Positions 38,272-47,663 of a stretch of DNA of 64,000 nt are shown in pieces. The notes under the pieces are model-generated. The model worked only from the letters and a program-made list of their open reading frames with translations, was not told the origin of the DNA and did not search any database. Each line of letters begins with the position of its first letter. The first letter of the stretch is position 1. The position numbers and the translations under genes were made by a program. Source of the stretch: Aliivibrio fischeri (GTDB lineage Bacteria > Pseudomonadota > Gammaproteobacteria > Enterobacterales > Vibrionaceae); NCBI RefSeq assembly GCF_009727955.1, contig NZ_WOBR01000011.1:1-64000 (forward strand), in the 5' to 3' direction.

Positions 38272-39915
38272 ATGGACGCGTGTAATATGAAAAATATCTC
38301 ATTAAGAAATAAAATTCTATTTCTTGTGGCATTTAATGCAACAGGTTTATTTGTGGCCCTTAATATTATTTATATGAATTATGTAGATAATGATAAGACT
38401 GAACAGTTCTTATTTAGACAGGTCATTCAGTCATCTGAAATCTTTGATAATTTTGAAAAGAAATTAATTTCACTAAGAAGAACCGATTTAGCTCTGATTT
38501 CTATCAGATTTGAAGATGAAGAAGAAGTGAAATTAAGAGATAAATTAATTTATGATATTAATTCACTTTTAAATTCTTATAGTGAGTTTGATTTAGATGT
38601 AATAAAAAAGGAAAAAACTCAACTAGCCACATTAAACAATGAGATTAATGCGTATGTTAATTACATCAATGATATTAGAGAGCGTCGTCTTTCTGAACCA
38701 AGAGCCAAGCTAGTAGCTGATAGTTTAGATGTTTATGAGGAAATTAATAATAATATTAGTTACTTATCTAATAAAATAAATATTTTCCTTGAAGAATACA
38801 GACAGACCTCTAAGCAAGAACGATTGAACACGCTGTATTTTGCAATCTTTGTTATTGTATCCATAACACTGGTATCAATTTTAAGTGGTTTGTACATCTC
38901 AAAAGATTTAAATCGACGTATCGCATTAATTAACTCATCATTAGAGCAATTTATTTCGTTGGATTTAAGAAGTGGGAAAGTGTGTGCCTTTATAGATAGT
39001 CATGATTTTATCAATGATGAAATCGGTAGCATTATGATGTCTATTCGTTCGTTCCGACTGAAAATTGTTACCGTAATTAATGCAGTTAAAGAGAGTATTG
39101 ACGTTAGCAACGATGCATTTAGTTTGATGAATGAGCAGTCTAAAGAAAATGAAAAAGCGATTGTTCAGCAGCTTAATTCTGTTGATATGTTAGCGACTGC
39201 AATCAATGAAATGCAATGTGCTTCAAGTGAAATTACAAATAATATCAATAACTCTGCGAATTTTACTTCTGACGCATCTAAAGAGTGTAATCAAACTAAG
39301 CAAATGGTTTCCAATACCTCTGAAGTTATTAATCTCGCCTCAAGTGAGATTGATGAATGTAATGCCTTAATTGCGGAATTACGTAATGACAGTAACAAGA
39401 TCTCAAGTGTTTTAGATATGATCAGTAACATAGCAGATCAAACAAACTTGTTAGCTCTAAACGCTGCAATTGAAGCGGCAAGGGCTGGGGAGCAAGGAAG
39501 AGGTTTTGCTGTAGTTGCTGATGAAGTTCGTGTATTAGCACAGAAAACACAACACTCTACAATTGAGATTAATAACATCATTTCAAACTTACAGGCTAAA
39601 ACTCATGATGTAAGCGAAAAGATGGAATTGAGTCAGACGACAATTAAAGAGTGTGTAGAACAATCGACAATATCTCGAAATAATATTGAAATTGTAGATA
39701 ACAACTTAAACTCAATTTCAGATATGAGTCATCAAATATCAACAGCAAGTGAAGAGCAGAGTTGCGTTATTGAGGAAATTAACGGTAATGCAATTAATGT
39801 CAGAGATATGTCTCAAGTGTGTATGGACGTTTCTAGTGTGATTTCTGAACAAGTTAAGAACATGAATAAGAGCATTTCTAATTTGTCGAAAAACGTAGAG
39901 CAGTTTAAATTATAG
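38272..39915 (+). CDS. methyl-accepting chemotaxis protein
   Basis: 547 residues: membrane helix (about 14-33), periplasmic helical bundle (about 35-190), second helix (about 192-214), HAMP-like region, signalling domain with the conserved tip [20 protein letters not shown] and [18 protein letters not shown]. Start either ATG 38272 (AGGA close upstream) or ATG 38287, which gives the more usual [13 protein letters not shown]. It is only distantly related to the two chemoreceptors at the left end. It lies next to c-di-GMP and polysaccharide genes, which may tie motility and matrix control together, though this is inference. Confidence 0.93.
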   Translation: MDACNMKNISLRNKILFLVAFNATGLFVALNIIYMNYVDNDKTEQFLFRQVIQSSEIFDNFEKKLISLRRTDLALISIRFEDEEEVKLRDKLIYDINSLLNSYSEFDLDVIKKEKTQLATLNNEINAYVNYINDIRERRLSEPRAKLVADSLDVYEEINNNISYLSNKINIFLEEYRQTSKQERLNTLYFAIFVIVSITLVSILSGLYISKDLNRRIALINSSLEQFISLDLRSGKVCAFIDSHDFINDEIGSIMMSIRSFRLKIVTVINAVKESIDVSNDAFSLMNEQSKENEKAIVQQLNSVDMLATAINEMQCASSEITNNINNSANFTSDASKECNQTKQMVSNTSEVINLASSEIDECNALIAELRNDSNKISSVLDMISNIADQTNLLALNAAIEAARAGEQGRGFAVVADEVRVLAQKTQHSTIEINNIISNLQAKTHDVSEKMELSQTTIKECVEQSTISRNNIEIVDNNLNSISDMSHQISTASEEQSCVIEEINGNAINVRDMSQVCMDVSSVISEQVKNMNKSISNLSKNVEQFKL

Positions 39916-39925
39916 TGATGAAACT

Positions 39926-39959
39926 AAAGCTATAAGGCGTGGTGCCTTATAGCTTTTTT
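39926..39959. terminator. bidirectional terminator between chemoreceptor and gltS
   Basis: AAAGCTATAAGGC pairs with GCCTTATAGCTTT, 13 perfect base pairs with a GTGGT loop, and is followed by a T run on the plus strand. It serves the convergent genes on both sides. Confidence 0.9.
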
Positions 39960-39973
39960 AGTTACCGATCTAT

Positions 39974-41197
39974 TTATCCAATAAAACTAATATAAGCTTG
40001 TAAGATAATTAAGTTCGTAATATCAATGAAGAATGCACCTACAATTGGAACTACCATGAAAGCTTGAGGTGACGGTCCAAAGCGAGATACTAAAGAACCC
40101 ATGTTCATTACCGCTGTTGGCGTAGCTCCAAGTCCAAATCCACAATGTCCGCCAACCATGACTGCAGCATCATAATTTGACCCCATGACTCTAAAAGTAA
40201 TGAAATAAGAGAACAGGGCTAAAACAATCGTTTGAATCGTTAAGATAATTAAAAATGGAATCGCAAGATCAAAGATATTCCATAGTTTTAGACTCATTAA
40301 CGCCATTGCTAAAAATAGTGATAGTGAAACGGTTCCAAGGATATCTACGGTTTCGTTATCAATCTTCTTAACTTTCGTTACTTCACAAATATTAGTAATG
40401 AAAACACCAATAAATAATGCATAAACAAAATCAGGAATTTTAAGCCAAGCAATATCGAAACTGTTTACGAAATTACTTAAATGCTTAGAGCCAGTAACAC
40501 AGATAAGCAAGATGAATAAGATTTCAATGACCTTTTTGGCTGTCACTTTGTCTTCTTCACGTTCGTTATAGGTAATTAGCTCAGGAAAACGGTCATGAGT
40601 ATTTGTACCTGCGCCGTATTCAGATTCTAATTTATGTTTTTGAATTAATCGTTGTGCGATAGGGCTACCAATTAAACCACCCATAATTAGACCAAACGTT
40701 GCTGACGCCATCGCAAGTTCAAGTGTGTTTAATTGATAAGCATCAGCAAAGGTTTGTGACCAAGCTGCACCCGTACCGTGCCCGCCAGATAAAGTAATAG
40801 AACCTGCGATTAAACCTAGCAGTGGATCTAAACCCATAGCAGAAGCAAGCCCAACGCCAACGGCATTTTGTATGATGATATAAAATGAAGCGACGGCTAA
40901 AAATAGGAAAACTTTAGTGCCACCCTTAAGCAATTGAGTGTAATTTGCTGCAAGCCCAACGGTACTAAAAAACATTAGCATGAAGGTGTTTTGAAGAGGC
41001 AGAGAAAACTCAAGGCTAATTCCTTGGAAGTGCAAAGCCGTAATTGCAAAAGCAACAATTAATCCACCGACAATAGGTTCAGGGATATTATATTTTTTGA
41101 ATAGGTCAATTTTTGAGTTGATGAAATGACCCAGAAAAAGCACAGCGATAGCTATTAGAAATGATTCTAACGCGCCGATTGATAGTGAGTTTGTCAT
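39974..41197 (-). CDS. gltS: sodium/glutamate symporter
   Basis: Inner-membrane Na+-coupled glutamate carrier of the GltS family, 407 residues from the ATG at 41197 (MTNSLSIGALESFLIAI). Two inverted-repeat halves, with the glycine-rich reentrant signatures GSITLSGGHGTGAAW and VGGHCGFGLGATPTAVMNM. The longer in-frame start at 41221 is not favoured. Its promoter region shares a 46-base element with the DedA gene. Confidence 0.95.
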   Translation of the reverse strand: MTNSLSIGALESFLIAIAVLFLGHFINSKIDLFKKYNIPEPIVGGLIVAFAITALHFQGISLEFSLPLQNTFMLMFFSTVGLAANYTQLLKGGTKVFLFLAVASFYIIIQNAVGVGLASAMGLDPLLGLIAGSITLSGGHGTGAAWSQTFADAYQLNTLELAMASATFGLIMGGLIGSPIAQRLIQKHKLESEYGAGTNTHDRFPELITYNEREEDKVTAKKVIEILFILLICVTGSKHLSNFVNSFDIAWLKIPDFVYALFIGVFITNICEVTKVKKIDNETVDILGTVSLSLFLAMALMSLKLWNIFDLAIPFLIILTIQTIVLALFSYFITFRVMGSNYDAAVMVGGHCGFGLGATPTAVMNMGSLVSRFGPSPQAFMVVPIVGAFFIDITNLIILQAYISFIG

Positions 41198-41259
41198 AAT
41201 AGCTCGAAATAAATATATCAAACCAAGAGGTGTGACGGGAAAGATCGAGATTATGCCAA

Positions 41260-41305
41260 GTTATTGATAATGTCACTATAAATATTCACTGTCATAAAAA
41301 GTTCA
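41260..41305 (-). promoter_or_regulatory. promoter-region element shared with dedA (gltS copy)
   Basis: Matches 28538-28583 with about six differences over 46 bases, 63 bases before the gltS ATG. The perfectly shared core TTCACTGTCATAAAAAGTTC is at 41285-41304. On the minus strand ATGACA and CATTAT are 17 bases apart, a plausible promoter. The plus-strand CTGTCATAAAA repeat resembles half of a PhoB box. Confidence 0.55.
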
Positions 41306-41354
41306 TAATTCAAATGGGGGAATAATGAACGATTTATGACAAGAAAAAATAGCG

Positions 41355-42452
41355 TTAGATTCTATCTGGACGGTTCGGTTTGTATGGTTTGTATAAACAC
41401 AATGACATGACAATACCAAAGCAAATACCTTGGGTTATCATTGCTGTACCACCATAACTGAAAAATGGAAGTGGACTGCCCATTACAGGAAGTAAACCAC
41501 TGACCATGCCCATATTAATGAAAGCATACAAGAAGAAGCTTAATGCAAAGGTACTACTCACCAAACGAGTAAAGGTACTTTCACTTTGATAAGCTAACCA
41601 AATTACACGTCCGGTGATGAATAAATACAGTGATAACAGTAGAGCACAGCCGAAAAATCCCCATTCTTCAGCATAGGTAGAAAAAATGAAGTCAGTGTGG
41701 CTTTCAGGAATAAAACCCAGATGTCCTTGTGTCGCATTCATCCAACCTTTACCACGTATCCCGCCAGAGCCAATAGCAATTAAAGATTGAATAATTTGGT
41801 AACCAGCTCCAAGGGGATCCGACTCAGGGTCAAGAAACTGAGTAACACGCTTTTTCTGATACGCTTCCATAACGAATATCCATAAAAGCGGGACGGCAGT
41901 CGCTACGGTTGCTAGAAAAGAGCCGATGATTTTCCAACTCATACCGGCAAAATACAGAACAAATAGGGCATAGATAACAGTAAAAATTGCCCCATCAAGG
42001 TCAGGTTGAATAAAAATTAAACCTGCAGGCACAGCAGTAACAAGCAAACAAATTCCAATTTTTTTTAAATCAGGACGTGTGGCTTCCGCTGCTAATATCC
42101 AAGCAACCATGAGAGGTATTGCAACTTTAACTAATTCTGAGGGTTGAAATCGAATTGGTCCTATTACCAACCAGCGTTGTGAGCCGTTAGTACTATCACC
42201 AGCAATAATTACCCCAATGAGAAGAACAACAGCTAGCCCATATAGAAAAGGTGCTGAGCGTTGATAATGCATAGGGGATATGCCTGACATTACGACAATA
42301 CAACCAATGGCGATCATAGCTCGTACTAAGTGACGCTCTAACATAGGTTCACTAAAACCACTTGCGCTCCAAACGGTTAAAGAGCCAAGTACAATTAATA
42401 CTAAAATTGCAGCAAGTAAAGCGTAGTCGATTCGTGGTTTGTAGTCATACAT
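41355..42452 (-). CDS. RodA-like SEDS family peptidoglycan glycosyltransferase
   Basis: 365 residues with about ten membrane helices, of the RodA/FtsW/SpoVE family that polymerises lipid II. QRWLVIGPIRFQPSELVK and HTDFIF with the presumed catalytic Asp254 (E. coli RodA Asp262) are present. It stands alone, not beside a class B penicillin-binding protein as the main rodA does. The usually invariant QPDLG reads QPDLDG (149-154), so it is probably a second, divergent RodA paralogue. Could still be the only RodA if the mrd operon is split in this strain. Confidence 0.88.
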   Translation of the reverse strand: MYDYKPRIDYALLAAILVLIVLGSLTVWSASGFSEPMLERHLVRAMIAIGCIVVMSGISPMHYQRSAPFLYGLAVVLLIGVIIAGDSTNGSQRWLVIGPIRFQPSELVKVAIPLMVAWILAAEATRPDLKKIGICLLVTAVPAGLIFIQPDLDGAIFTVIYALFVLYFAGMSWKIIGSFLATVATAVPLLWIFVMEAYQKKRVTQFLDPESDPLGAGYQIIQSLIAIGSGGIRGKGWMNATQGHLGFIPESHTDFIFSTYAEEWGFFGCALLLSLYLFITGRVIWLAYQSESTFTRLVSSTFALSFFLYAFINMGMVSGLLPVMGSPLPFFSYGGTAMITQGICFGIVMSLCLYKPYKPNRPDRI

Positions 42453-42566
42453 AATGTTAATTCATCAGACAGAGTGAAAAGGCACTGTGTTTGCGGTGTT
42501 GATAAGGAGGACTAAATTAACCTCTTTATAAATAAATGCAATATATTAATGTCGTAATGAAAGGGA

Positions 42567-42600
42567 TAACCCAACATTTCTCTTAATGGTGGGTTATTTT
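42567..42600 (+). other. hairpin in the gap between the rodA-like and RluA-type genes
   Basis: TAACCCAACAT and ATGGTGGGTTA pair over 11 bases with one mismatch around an 8-base loop, followed on the plus strand by TTTTA. Both neighbouring genes are on the minus strand, where the T tract is poor, so its role as a terminator is unclear. Confidence 0.4.
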
Positions 42601-42638
42601 ATGCAGTTAGGAGACAAAAATAAGTAAAGCATTATTGG

Positions 42639-44345
42639 TTAGAAATCTTCAGGGCACGAGAATTCAACCGTCTCATGGGTTATCGGGTGTTTGAATTTTA
42701 AATATCCAGCATGTAAATGCAGTCTGTTTGCTTTAAAGCCATACAGATCATCACCAACAATCGGGGTATTTAATCCCGCTTGATGAGCACAATGAACACG
42801 CAACTGATGAGTTCGGCCCGTGTGTGGGTAAAGATGCACTTTGGTTCGTTTACCTACTTGATCGATGACTTGGTAGTGTGTTTCTGCTTTACGGCCACTT
42901 TTATGACAGACCATTTGGCGAGGGCGATCTTCCATATCACCGGTTAACGGTAAGTTAATTGTTCCACTTTCGGTATCAATATTACCTTCAAGTAGTGCTG
43001 TATAACGTTTTTCAACCGTACGTTCGATAAATTGTTTCTGAACCTGTTTATTCGATTCGGCAGTCAATGTAAGAACCAATAAACCTGAGGTCGACATATC
43101 TAAACGATGAACAATTAGTGGACCTGTTGCATTAGGATAACGGGCTTGAATGCGTGCATGAACAGAATCTGAAATGTATTTCCCTGATACGGATAAAAAC
43201 TCGGCGGGTTTATTGACGACAACAAGCGTATCGTCTTCATATACGATTTCTAGCTCTTTACCATAAGACGGTGTTTGTTCTAATGGGCTGTCGTCGATGC
43301 TGATTCCTTCAAGCATGTGCTCTAGAATTTCAAAGCATTTACTTTGGCATACAGGATATAAGTTTTTATGCTGACGAATTTGGTCATAAGGCGATGCTCC
43401 CCACCAAAATTCCCCTAGCGCTAAAGGTGTATAACCCAATGTAAATGCAGCTTGTAGAAGCTTAGGGCAGTTTTGCTCACTTGAATTGGCAATAGGTTCT
43501 TGTTTCAGTTGGTCTGAATCACTGTGTTTAAATAATTCGAATAGGCTTTTGGTTACGCCATTAGAATTGAGAAATTGCGTTGTTTTCAATGTATCAACAT
43601 GAAGTTGTTGTACTAAATTATCATACGCTAATTTCGCTTGTGAAATGCGAGACTCATTTTCGTTGTATTGAGTAGAGAGCGTCAAAAGCGTGTTTTGCCA
43701 ATCTTGCTTTAATTGTTTAAATGCGCTTTTTTCTCGGCTACTTTGATTACCTAGCTCAGAAATAAGAGTGCGTAAATCATCAGGATCCAGAGGAGATAAG
43801 GAATTAGATTCTGCCTCAACGCGCTGCAGTTTACGTTGCTTTTTAGCGTCAGCCATAGCCTGTTGAAACAGGGTTATTTCGTGTTCCGCTTGCTGTTGGT
43901 TAACGGACAGTTTTTCTTTTAGCTCAATAAACTCTGGGTCATTTTCTAATTTCTGAATATGACTTTTTAGATGTTGTAACTCTGTTCTTTGCTGAGAACA
44001 AAGAGAATCGTGATTTGTTTTATCAAAAATAGCATCAACAAAAAAATCAGGACAGTGATCTAATTCAGGTTGCTTTTCTGCATCTTGAGTGGCAAAAGAA
44101 GCAAGATAACCAATTTCGTCTTGTTGGTTTTTAACGACCAATACGCCAAACATTTTCCCGTTAACGCTACAGCCGTGTTGCCACTCATTTTGAGTATATA
44201 AATAGTGTTGCAGATCATCCATTGCTAATTTTGCTAATGGATGAGGCGCATAATAATACGGGAACGTAAAGTGTTGAGGCAGAGCAATACCGTCAATATC
44301 ATCGGATAAACGAATAAATTTGTGGGTTAATTTATTGTTACACAT
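42639..44345 (-). CDS. RluA-family pseudouridine synthase, long form (second of tandem pair)
   Basis: 568 residues. The C-terminal RluA-type domain (about 360-560) has the catalytic-Asp motif HRLDMSTSGLLVL, EKRYTALLEG and GRTHQLRVH. The first roughly 350 residues are an extension with a long coiled coil (about 125-255, rich in Q, E and K) and a CQSKC motif (about 332-336). Start at ATG 44345, 5 bases after the previous stop. Such long RluA-type enzymes occur in vibrios; the RNA target is not known to me. Confidence 0.88.
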   Translation of the reverse strand: MCNNKLTHKFIRLSDDIDGIALPQHFTFPYYYAPHPLAKLAMDDLQHYLYTQNEWQHGCSVNGKMFGVLVVKNQQDEIGYLASFATQDAEKQPELDHCPDFFVDAIFDKTNHDSLCSQQRTELQHLKSHIQKLENDPEFIELKEKLSVNQQQAEHEITLFQQAMADAKKQRKLQRVEAESNSLSPLDPDDLRTLISELGNQSSREKSAFKQLKQDWQNTLLTLSTQYNENESRISQAKLAYDNLVQQLHVDTLKTTQFLNSNGVTKSLFELFKHSDSDQLKQEPIANSSEQNCPKLLQAAFTLGYTPLALGEFWWGASPYDQIRQHKNLYPVCQSKCFEILEHMLEGISIDDSPLEQTPSYGKELEIVYEDDTLVVVNKPAEFLSVSGKYISDSVHARIQARYPNATGPLIVHRLDMSTSGLLVLTLTAESNKQVQKQFIERTVEKRYTALLEGNIDTESGTINLPLTGDMEDRPRQMVCHKSGRKAETHYQVIDQVGKRTKVHLYPHTGRTHQLRVHCAHQAGLNTPIVGDDLYGFKANRLHLHAGYLKFKHPITHETVEFSCPEDF

Positions 44346-44349
44346 AACA

Positions 44350-46050
44350 TTAAAATTCCGCTTCGACATTAAATTCCATCGGTTCTTTAGTGATAGGATG
44401 AGTTAATGACAAATAGCCTGCATGTAGGTGCAAGCGATTTGCTTTTTTTCCATATAAACCATCACCGGTGATTGGCATATTTAAACCAAGATAATGAGCA
44501 CAATGCACTCTAAGTTGATGAGTTCGACCTGTTTTCGGGTAAAGGTAAACTTTGGTTTTATTCTCTTTGCGTTCAATAACTTGGTAGGTTGTTTCCGCAG
44601 GTTTTCCATGCTCAAAACACACCAGTTGGCGAGGGCGATCATATAAATCACCACGCATAGGTAATGTGATCAAGCCTTCATCGTTTTCTAAAATTCCATC
44701 AAGCAGAGCCGTGTAGCGCTTTTCTACCGTACGATTAATAAATTGTTGCTGTAAACGTTTATGTGCTTTTGGCGTTAGGCCTAAAACCAGTAATCCAGAT
44801 GTTGCCATATCTAAGCGATGAATGATTAGCCCACCCGTTGCATTAGGGTAACGTTGTTGTATCCGTGTATAAACCGAATCTTGGATGTTTTTACCTGGCA
44901 CAGATAAGAAATCAGCTGGTTTATTTACTACAACCATAAATTCATCTTCATAGACGATTTCAAGATCTTTCCCTTCTGCTGGGTTGATAAGCAGTGGGTT
45001 ATCATCCATTTCTATCCCATCAAGCATATGGCCTAAAATTGGCTGGCATTTACTCTGACATGATGCATAGAATTTTTTATGTTGGCGGATTTCAGATTTT
45101 GGGGCAATGCCCCACCAAAATTCCGCCAGTGCAAGTGGCGTGAAACCATGTGCAAAGGCATATTGAAGTAATTTAGGTGCAGCGCATTCGCCAGAACCGG
45201 CTGGTGGGATCTGGTTTGGTGTGTCTTTGAAAATATCGTTTAGATCTTTCTCAGTACCATGGGTATTTAAAAACTTGTATTGCTGAAATAATTTCTTTTG
45301 TAATCTGTTAGATAGAGTTTTTCGCTTGGTTTTTAATTCATTAAGCGCGCCTTCTAACTCATTAAGTTGGCATTGAAGGGCGCTTATTTTTTCATCCCAC
45401 ATGAATTTAATATCACGTAAGGTATTTTTTTCTTTAACGCTTTCTTTGCCAAGTACTACTTTGAGTTGTTCTAATTCATCTGCGCTTTTTTGCGTACCAT
45501 CTTGAGCTGTGATTTCAGCCGCTGCTCGTTGTGCTTTACGAGATTTTCGTCCTTCAATCATCAATTGGCGTTGCATTTCTATCTGTTGTAGTGAAGCATT
45601 AGTTTCGGATTGGATAGCGGCCGTTAAGTGAGATAATTGTGGATTAGCTTCGAGCAGCTTAATGGTTGCGTTAATCTCTGTGATTTCTGCAAGCTCTGTT
45701 TTGAAAAAACCGTCTTCTTCCAGCATATCAAATACAGGTGGTACAAAATGAGGTAGATGATTACTATCCGCAACTTTGCCAGAGAAAGCGGATAAGTAGC
45801 CAACTTCACCCGTTGGTGCTTTCACTAATAATACGCCAAACATTTTACCAATCGCATTACTTTTATCACCAGATAGGCCGAAATTATGATGCCATTCTTG
45901 TTGCGTTTCTAGGTGACGTTGTAACTCCTCTGCTGCAAGTTCACATAAAGGGTGTGGCTCATAGCAAAAAGGGAAAGTGAATTTTTCAGGAAGTGTATAA
46001 CTATCGATAGATTGAGTAAATGAAGTAAAACAAGGATTGGAGATAGGCAT
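44350..46050 (-). CDS. RluA-family pseudouridine synthase, long form (first of tandem pair)
   Basis: 566 residues and the same design as the downstream gene: a conserved N-terminal block (TLPEKFTFPFCYEPHPLCELAAEELQ), coiled coil (about 110-250), CQSKC, and a C-terminal synthase domain with HRLDMATSGLLVL and GRTHQLRVH. Both copies keep the catalytic Asp, so neither looks dead. They probably arose by tandem duplication and share a transcript. The substrate is likely a structured rRNA or tRNA. Confidence 0.88.
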   Translation of the reverse strand: MPISNPCFTSFTQSIDSYTLPEKFTFPFCYEPHPLCELAAEELQRHLETQQEWHHNFGLSGDKSNAIGKMFGVLLVKAPTGEVGYLSAFSGKVADSNHLPHFVPPVFDMLEEDGFFKTELAEITEINATIKLLEANPQLSHLTAAIQSETNASLQQIEMQRQLMIEGRKSRKAQRAAAEITAQDGTQKSADELEQLKVVLGKESVKEKNTLRDIKFMWDEKISALQCQLNELEGALNELKTKRKTLSNRLQKKLFQQYKFLNTHGTEKDLNDIFKDTPNQIPPAGSGECAAPKLLQYAFAHGFTPLALAEFWWGIAPKSEIRQHKKFYASCQSKCQPILGHMLDGIEMDDNPLLINPAEGKDLEIVYEDEFMVVVNKPADFLSVPGKNIQDSVYTRIQQRYPNATGGLIIHRLDMATSGLLVLGLTPKAHKRLQQQFINRTVEKRYTALLDGILENDEGLITLPMRGDLYDRPRQLVCFEHGKPAETTYQVIERKENKTKVYLYPKTGRTHQLRVHCAHYLGLNMPITGDGLYGKKANRLHLHAGYLSLTHPITKEPMEFNVEAEF

Positions 46051-46097
46051 AATAGTTTTATATTTGAAAGCAAATGAATAGGGGTAAAGAAGAGTGC

Positions 46098-46122
46098 GTG
46101 GTTTGATATTATATCAAACCAC
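46098..46122. repeat. 12-base perfect inverted repeat
   Basis: GTGGTTTGATAT and ATATCAAACCAC are separated by a single T. It lies 48 bases before the first RluA-type gene and downstream of the RRM gene, both on the minus strand. A second inverted repeat follows at 46131-46170. No T run, so it is either a weak transcript end for the RRM gene or a regulator site for the RluA-type genes. Confidence 0.5.
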
Positions 46123-46130
46123 AGCAATAC

Positions 46131-46170
46131 CAATGACCATTAATGGATGAATAGCGATTGATGGTCATTG
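46131..46170. repeat. inverted repeat CAATGACCAT/ATGGTCATTG
   Basis: Ten perfect base pairs with a 20-base loop, 15 bases after the RRM gene stop. The left part also contains the small palindrome CCATTAATGG. Probably part of the 3' end structure of the RRM transcript. Confidence 0.45.
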
Positions 46171-46184
46171 ATAAAAGCAAATGA

Positions 46185-46421
46185 TTATTCAGCTGCTTTT
46201 ACGCGGATTTTAAGTTTACCAAACTTTTTGCCATCTTCAGCGGCGATTGCTGCTAATGCTTCTTCTTCGTCAAGCATTTCAACAAAACCAAATCCTTTTG
46301 ATTCACCTGTAATTTCGTCTAATACTATTTTGCAGTATTTGAATTCTCCGTGTTTTTTAAACATTTCACGTAGTTCAAATTCAGACATAGTACGAGGAAG
46401 ATTGCGAACAAGTAATTTCAT
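46185..46421 (-). CDS. RRM-type RNA-binding protein
   Basis: 78 residues forming a single RNA-recognition motif: RNP2 LLVRNL (3-8) and RNP1 KGFGFVEM (about 42-49), followed by a basic end (KKFGKLKIRVKAAE). Small stand-alone RRM proteins occur in vibrios and cyanobacteria, where some are cold-induced. It presumably binds single-stranded RNA in the cytoplasm. Stands alone between two hairpin-rich gaps. Confidence 0.93.
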   Translation of the reverse strand: MKLLVRNLPRTMSEFELREMFKKHGEFKYCKIVLDEITGESKGFGFVEMLDEEEALAAIAAEDGKKFGKLKIRVKAAE

Positions 46422-46492
46422 GATTAACCATATAATAGTGATTTAAGAGTACGTTATAGCAGAAATTCGGTTCTGGGTATATGCAAAATAGA

Positions 46493-46526
46493 AAATCCGA
46501 AACAGCGATGAAGCCATTTCGGATTT
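46493..46526 (-). terminator. terminator after the porin gene
   Basis: AAATCCGAAA pairs with TTTCGGATTT (10 bases, 14-base loop). On the minus strand it is followed by TTCTATTTT. It lies 40 bases after the porin stop. Confidence 0.75.
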
Positions 46527-46566
46527 GGTTTTAGCCCTCCACCCAGAGCGCTAAAATTCATAAAAC

Positions 46567-47490
46567 TTAGAAATCGTAGCGTAGGCCAAATTGAATTTGA
46601 TCATCTAAATCATCAATTTGTTCAAATTTGTATCCTGCATATGTGCGGAAACTTTTGTTTAGTTTGTAGATAGCTTCAATAGCAACGTTGTTTTCAGTGT
46701 CTTTGCTATCAACTTCTTGGTAGTTATAAACGCCTTGGAACACCCACTTATCCATTTTATAAGCGGCGGCTAGCTCGTAACCGGTAGCATCGGTTTTGTC
46801 GATTTCACCTGTTGTGAATAAACCTGAAACCATGAATGCATCAAGTGTATAGCGAAGGGCAAGGTTAATTTGGTCGGCATCCAGCCCAGCTTGTTCACCA
46901 GAGGTATAGCCTAAACCCAAATCTAAGCCAATTGGTAGGGCATACATGCCAGATAGGCCAAAACTATCACTTTTCTTAGTATTACTTGCAATGTAGTTTG
47001 CTTGCACGGTTAGAGCATCGAATTCACCAGAGTAGACAAAGTTATTCTCACGTTTATCTTTGTTACCGTCCGTTAAATCTGCTGCATCACCACCAAATGT
47101 AGCTAAAATATCGGTGTAATCAGTAAGCATTACTTGTGCAGAATCTTGCTGTCCGTATGAGAAGTTGCCAAATGCAGTACTTAGGCCGGCAAATAGATAA
47201 CGAGTATTAACTAGATTGTTTTTTCCATCAGCAATTTCGACTTCATAAGTACCAAACGCACCTAAATCTTCATTAATTTTGGTTTTGCCTTTTAGATTGA
47301 TGCGTGCACGACTCTTGTCTTGAAACGAGCTATCGGTTGCTGATTCATTATTGTCAGAAATATTTGCTCGAGCTTCGGCTCTGCCACCAACTTTTAATAG
47401 AGTGTCATCCTGATCATAAACCGTTGCTGCTAAAAGAGGGGTTGATACAAAAGATGAAACGATAGCCGTTGATAGTAGTAATTTTTTCAT
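46567..47490 (-). CDS. outer-membrane porin
   Basis: 307-residue general porin of the OmpU/OmpC-like trimeric family: signal peptide MKKLLLSTAIVSSFVSTPLLA, strand-rich body (LKVGGRAEARANISDN, NTRYLFAGLSTAFGNFSYGQQD, constriction-loop region TDYTDILATFGGDAADL) and terminal aromatic LRYDF. Start at ATG 47490, where GGAA precedes and the signal peptide begins; the longer reading from 47517 is rejected. Terminal Phe is the usual BAM signal. Substrate preference cannot be told. Confidence 0.93.
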   Translation of the reverse strand: MKKLLLSTAIVSSFVSTPLLAATVYDQDDTLLKVGGRAEARANISDNNESATDSSFQDKSRARINLKGKTKINEDLGAFGTYEVEIADGKNNLVNTRYLFAGLSTAFGNFSYGQQDSAQVMLTDYTDILATFGGDAADLTDGNKDKRENNFVYSGEFDALTVQANYIASNTKKSDSFGLSGMYALPIGLDLGLGYTSGEQAGLDADQINLALRYTLDAFMVSGLFTTGEIDKTDATGYELAAAYKMDKWVFQGVYNYQEVDSKDTENNVAIEAIYKLNKSFRTYAGYKFEQIDDLDDQIQFGLRYDF

Positions 47491-47608
47491 TAGATTCCAT
47501 ACCTTTAAATTAACCAAAACACTCCGTTTTGGTCTCGTTATTTGCTTGGGATCTAAGATAAAAAAATCATATTAAAGATTGATGTAGGTTTTATTTAACA
47601 TTTATAAA

Positions 47609-47652
47609 ACTAATGTGTCATCTGTGTGACAGAGTTGAGATGACACATTAGT
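47609..47652 (-). terminator. terminator after the ferric reductase gene
   Basis: Fifteen perfect base pairs (47609-47623 with 47638-47652; core AATGTGTCATCT) around a 14-base loop, followed on the minus strand by TTTTAT. It lies 11 bases after the stop. Confidence 0.82.
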
Positions 47653-47663
47653 ACGAGAAAGGA

